Translations under genes and position numbers: made by a program
In this document: positions 3,700 to 5,780 of the stretch, piece after piece
How the letters are laid out: each line of letters starts with the position of its first letter
Numbering within the stretch: position 1 is the first letter of the stretch
Assembly: GCA_964478455.1 (NCBI GenBank)
Contig: CAYZJD010000305.1
Span: 1-5,780 of the forward strand
Direction of reading: 5' to 3'
DNA from: CAYZJD01 sp964478455
Lineage (GTDB): Bacteria; Acidobacteriota; Terriglobia; Bryobacterales; Bryobacteraceae
Length of the DNA: 5,780 nucleotides
Notes under the pieces: model-generated
What the model was told of the DNA's origin: nothing
Seen by the model: only the letters and a program-made list of their open reading frames with translations
The model's database searches: none

Positions 3700-4980
3700 A
3701 TGCGCGAGCGAATCTCTCCGGCGCGGTCCGTCTCCGGCTCCATCACACTTCCTGGCGACAAGTCGATCTCCCACCGCTACGCGATCCTGGGTGCGATCGC
3801 GGAGGGTACGACGCGGCTTCGCAATTACTCCACCGGGGCCGACTGCGCCTCTACCCTCGGCTGCCTGCGCGCGCTGGGCATCGACATCGAGGTGCGCGCG
3901 GACGAGGTGGTGATCCACGGCCGCGGCCTGGACGGTCTCCGCGAACCGGCCGCGACCCTCGACGCCGGCAACTCCGGCTCCACCATCCGGATGCTCAGCG
4001 GCATCCTCGCCGGCCAGCCCTTCCCCACCCGCATCGGCGGCGACGAGTCCCTCTCTCGCAGGCCGATGGACCGCATCATGAAGCCCCTCGCGGAGATGGG
4101 TGCCTCCATCGAAGCGCGCAACGGCCGCTACCCGCCGCTCGAGATCCGCGGCGCGAAGCTGCGCCCCATCGATTACGCGCTTCCCGTCGCCAGCGCCCAG
4201 GTCAAAAGCTGCGTGCTCCTGGCCGGCCTCTACGCCGAAGGCAGGACGACAGTGCGTGAGCCGGTGGCCACTCGCGACCACACCGAGATCGCGCTGCGTG
4301 AGTTCGGCGGCTCGGTCGAAACCGCCGGCCGCGCCATCTCCATCGAGGGCCGCCCGCGCCTCTCGGCCCGCGAACTGGCGGTGCCAGGCGACCTGTCCTC
4401 GGCGGCGTTCTTCCTTGTGGCAGCGTTGCTCGTGCCCGGCTCCCGTCTCCTGATCCAGGGCGTCGGGCTGAATCCGACGCGGTCGGCGCTGCTCGATTTC
4501 CTGGCCTCTATGGGCGCGCGCATCCGCATTCTGAATGTTGCCCAGAGCGCCGGCGAGCTGGCCGGCGACGTTCTTGTCGAGCATTCGCCCGTCAAGGGCG
4601 GAGTCATCGAAAAGGCGCTGGTCTCATCACTTATCGACGAGATCCCCGTGCTGGCCGTGCTCGGGGCCGCGAGCGACGAGGGGCTTGTCGTCCGCGACGC
4701 CGCCGAACTGCGCGTCAAGGAGACCGACCGGATCGCCACCGTCGCCGAGAACCTGCGCCGCCTGGGCGTCCAGGTGGAAGTCATGCCCGACGGCATGTGC
4801 GTGCCGGGAAGGCAGCGGTTCCGCGCCGCCGATCTCGACTCCTTCGGCGATCACCGCATCGCCATGGCATTCGCCGTGGCGGCGCTGGCCGCCGAGGGTG
4901 AGTGTGTCATCGAATCGGCCGAGGCCGCCTGCGTCTCCTTCCCCGAGTTCTTCCAGAAGCTCCGCCAGGTTGTTGAGTAG
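3700..4980 (+). CDS. aroA: 3-phosphoshikimate 1-carboxyvinyltransferase (EPSP synthase)
   Basis: This is a full-length 426-residue cytoplasmic enzyme of the shikimate pathway. It joins phosphoenolpyruvate and shikimate 3-phosphate to 5-enolpyruvylshikimate 3-phosphate. Family landmarks are present in order: PGDKSISHR (18-26, Lys21 and Arg26), LDAGNSGSTIR (87-97), GDESLSRRPM (114-123, Arg121), ASAQVKSCVLLAG (164-176, Gln167), SSLIDEIPVLAV (309-320, catalytic Asp313), RVKETDRI (338-345, Glu341 and Arg344) and FGDHRIAMA (382-390, His385 and Arg386). The RPM and SAQ segments resemble the class II branch (Bacillus, Agrobacterium CP4) more than the E. coli type. The ATG at 3700 has a Shine-Dalgarno at 3688-3693, and the N-terminus aligns with family starts. 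A kinase gene follows after 4 bases, probably in one transcript. No other aro genes lie in the window. Confidence 0.96.
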   Translation: MRERISPARSVSGSITLPGDKSISHRYAILGAIAEGTTRLRNYSTGADCASTLGCLRALGIDIEVRADEVVIHGRGLDGLREPAATLDAGNSGSTIRMLSGILAGQPFPTRIGGDESLSRRPMDRIMKPLAEMGASIEARNGRYPPLEIRGAKLRPIDYALPVASAQVKSCVLLAGLYAEGRTTVREPVATRDHTEIALREFGGSVETAGRAISIEGRPRLSARELAVPGDLSSAAFFLVAALLVPGSRLLIQGVGLNPTRSALLDFLASMGARIRILNVAQSAGELAGDVLVEHSPVKGGVIEKALVSSLIDEIPVLAVLGAASDEGLVVRDAAELRVKETDRIATVAENLRRLGVQVEVMPDGMCVPGRQRFRAADLDSFGDHRIAMAFAVAALAAEGECVIESAEAACVSFPEFFQKLRQVVE

Positions 4981-4984
4981 AGCC

Positions 4985-5623
4985 ATGCCCGAGGAGCGCG
5001 ACGCCGACCTTGCCCTCGACGGGCTGGTGCACGACCTGAGCAACGTCTTCCAGACCATCCTCGAATCGGCCGAGCTGCTCAGTTCGGATAAGAAGTGGAC
5101 CTCGCTTGCCAGAACCCTGCGCCGCTCGGCGGATCGCGGCCGCCGCATCGTGAACGGCTACCGCGAAACGACGGCCGCCGCCGCGGCCGACCTCGAAGCG
5201 GTGGTGGATGCCGCCATCGAGTTCGCCACCGACGTGCTGCGGGCCTTGCGCATCACCGGCGTCCAGTTCCGCCGGGACCTCGATTCCGGCCTCCGTCTGA
5301 AGGGCGACCCCGCGGCCTGGGAGCGGGTGCTCTTCAACCTCTTGATCAATGCAGGTCAGGCCATGCCGAAGGGCGGGGTGGTGGATGTTCGCGCGCGGCT
5401 CAGCGAAGACTCAGTGGAGATCACCGTGGCCGACAACGGCCCAGGCATTCCGGAGGAGGTCCTTCCGCAGATCTTCCAGCCGCGGTTCTCAACCAGCAAG
5501 TCGCGCTCGGGTCTCGGACTGCACATTGTGAAGTCTCTCGTGCGGAAAAACGGCGGCACGGTCCAGGCCGCGAATCGCGCGGGCAACCGTGGCGCGGAGT
5601 TCCGCATCAGCGTGCCGGCCTGA
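4985..5623 (+). CDS. small soluble histidine kinase (transmitter module only)
   Basis: This is a 212-residue protein. A dimerisation/phospho-acceptor helix carries the H box LVHDLSNVFQTILESAELL, with His16 as likely phosphorylated residue. The HATPase_c domain follows from about 105 to 212: N box ERVLFNLLINAGQAM (113-127, Asn118 and Asn122), G1 box DNGPGI (150-155), F box QIFQPRFST (162-170) and G2 box SGLGLHIVKSLV (175-186). There is no signal peptide, membrane segment, PAS, GAF or receiver domain, so it is a cytosolic transmitter that needs a partner for input and output. The ATG at 4985 is 4 bases after the aroA stop, has no clear Shine-Dalgarno, and probably depends on translational coupling to aroA. 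A longer frame reaching back to 4535 is only an overlap with aroA. Its cognate response regulator is not in the window. Confidence 0.88.
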   Translation: MPEERDADLALDGLVHDLSNVFQTILESAELLSSDKKWTSLARTLRRSADRGRRIVNGYRETTAAAAADLEAVVDAAIEFATDVLRALRITGVQFRRDLDSGLRLKGDPAAWERVLFNLLINAGQAMPKGGVVDVRARLSEDSVEITVADNGPGIPEEVLPQIFQPRFSTSKSRSGLGLHIVKSLVRKNGGTVQAANRAGNRGAEFRISVPA

Positions 5624-5645
5624 TGCTGGAAACCGTCACCGCGCC

Positions 5646-5669
5646 GTAGGGCACGTCTCCCGACTTGCC
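5646..5669 (+). repeat. REP-like element, copy 2 (GTAG plus hairpin)
   Basis: GTAG (5646-5649) starts a 24-base element that matches the copy at 3485-3508 at 19 of 24 positions. The arms GGCACGTC (5650-5657) and GACTTGCC (5662-5669) pair at 7 of 8 positions around TCCC. It lies 22 bases after the kinase stop, the same kind of position as copy 1 has relative to its gene. Confidence 0.5.
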
Positions 5670-5706
5670 TGCTTTGTGACCGGACTCCTTCCCTCGCGCC
5701 GTCCGC

Positions 5707-5712
5707 TACAAT
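5707..5712 (+). promoter_or_regulatory. -10-like box of the terminal gene
   Basis: TACAAT (5 of 6 to TATAAT) ends 6 bases before the GTG at 5719, which would place transcription start on the start codon. No clear -35 box was found, and no Shine-Dalgarno precedes the GTG. Inferred leaderless promoter. Confidence 0.4.
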
Positions 5713-5718
5713 CGTCTC

Positions 5719-5780
5719 GTGTTGCCCGTCGGCCTGTTGATCCTCGACCTGACGCATGCCATGGCTTTCATCGCGACGGG
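5719..5780 (+). CDS. start of an unidentified protein, cut by the window end
   Basis: From the GTG at 5719 the frame stays open to the last base and gives MLPVGLLILDLTHAMAFIAT, which is hydrophobic. It may be the N-terminus of a membrane or exported protein, but 20 residues are not enough to name a family. An in-frame ATG at 5761 is an alternative start, although it lacks both a Shine-Dalgarno and a nearby -10 box. The GTG is preferred because of the TACAAT box 6 bases upstream. It is separated from the kinase gene by the REP-like element and so is probably a separate transcription unit. Confidence 0.4.
   Translation, partial: MLPVGLLILDLTHAMAFIAT

Noticed and set aside
3214..4584. Long minus-strand open frame (456 codons) opposite aroA and the winged-helix gene
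   Set aside because: It lies antisense to two genes with clear family motifs, its translation is Arg/Ala/Gly-rich with no recognisable domain, and such frames are common in high-GC DNA.

Overview
The window looks like chromosomal DNA from a high-GC bacterium. I would guess Acidobacteriota (Solibacter/Bryobacter type), because of the stand-alone OmpR-type winged-helix regulator, the Tat-exported asparaginase-like hydrolase, and start codons lying directly behind -10-like boxes. This placement is inferred from family resemblance and was not tested by any search. Hand-counted GC is about 57% over bases 1-720. It is about 67-80% in the 60-base rows I sampled from 1081 to 4380, so the left end differs in composition.

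Layout. (1) 1-716, plus strand: a two-gene cassette of an ArsR-type repressor and a VOC (glyoxalase-fold) protein. The genes overlap by 4 bases. A sigma70-like promoter with a 9-bp palindrome lies inside it just before the first gene. (2) 799-2551, minus strand: a Tat-exported Ntn-hydrolase of the glycosylasparaginase/isoaspartyl peptidase family, then a zinc-ribbon RDD membrane protein. (3) 2578-2973, plus strand: a small secreted protein of unknown function, divergent from the hydrolase with only 26 bases between the start codons. (4) 2974-3104: a regulatory leader with 11-base-periodic direct repeats, two hairpins and a flanking direct repeat. (5) 3105-3488: an OmpR/PhoB-type DNA-binding domain with no receiver domain. 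(6) 3485-3699: a gene-free stretch packed with hairpins and short tandem repeats. One of them begins with GTAG and recurs at 5646-5669, and the whole looks REP-like. (7) 3700-5623: aroA (EPSP synthase), followed 4 bases later by a small soluble histidine kinase with no sensor domain. (8) 5719-end: the start of a further plus-strand gene cut by the window edge.

How the genes fit together. The ArsR/VOC pair is probably a self-regulated unit. AroA makes 5-enolpyruvylshikimate-3-phosphate for aromatic amino acid synthesis and appears co-transcribed with the kinase. A DNA-binding output without a receiver and a kinase without a sensor sit on either side of aroA, but nothing in the sequence proves that they work together. 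No rRNA, tRNA, CRISPR array, transposase or phage gene was seen. The most distinctive unexplained signals are the REP-like hairpin family and the recurrent placement of -10-like boxes 5-12 bases before start codons, which suggests leaderless or very short-leader mRNAs.
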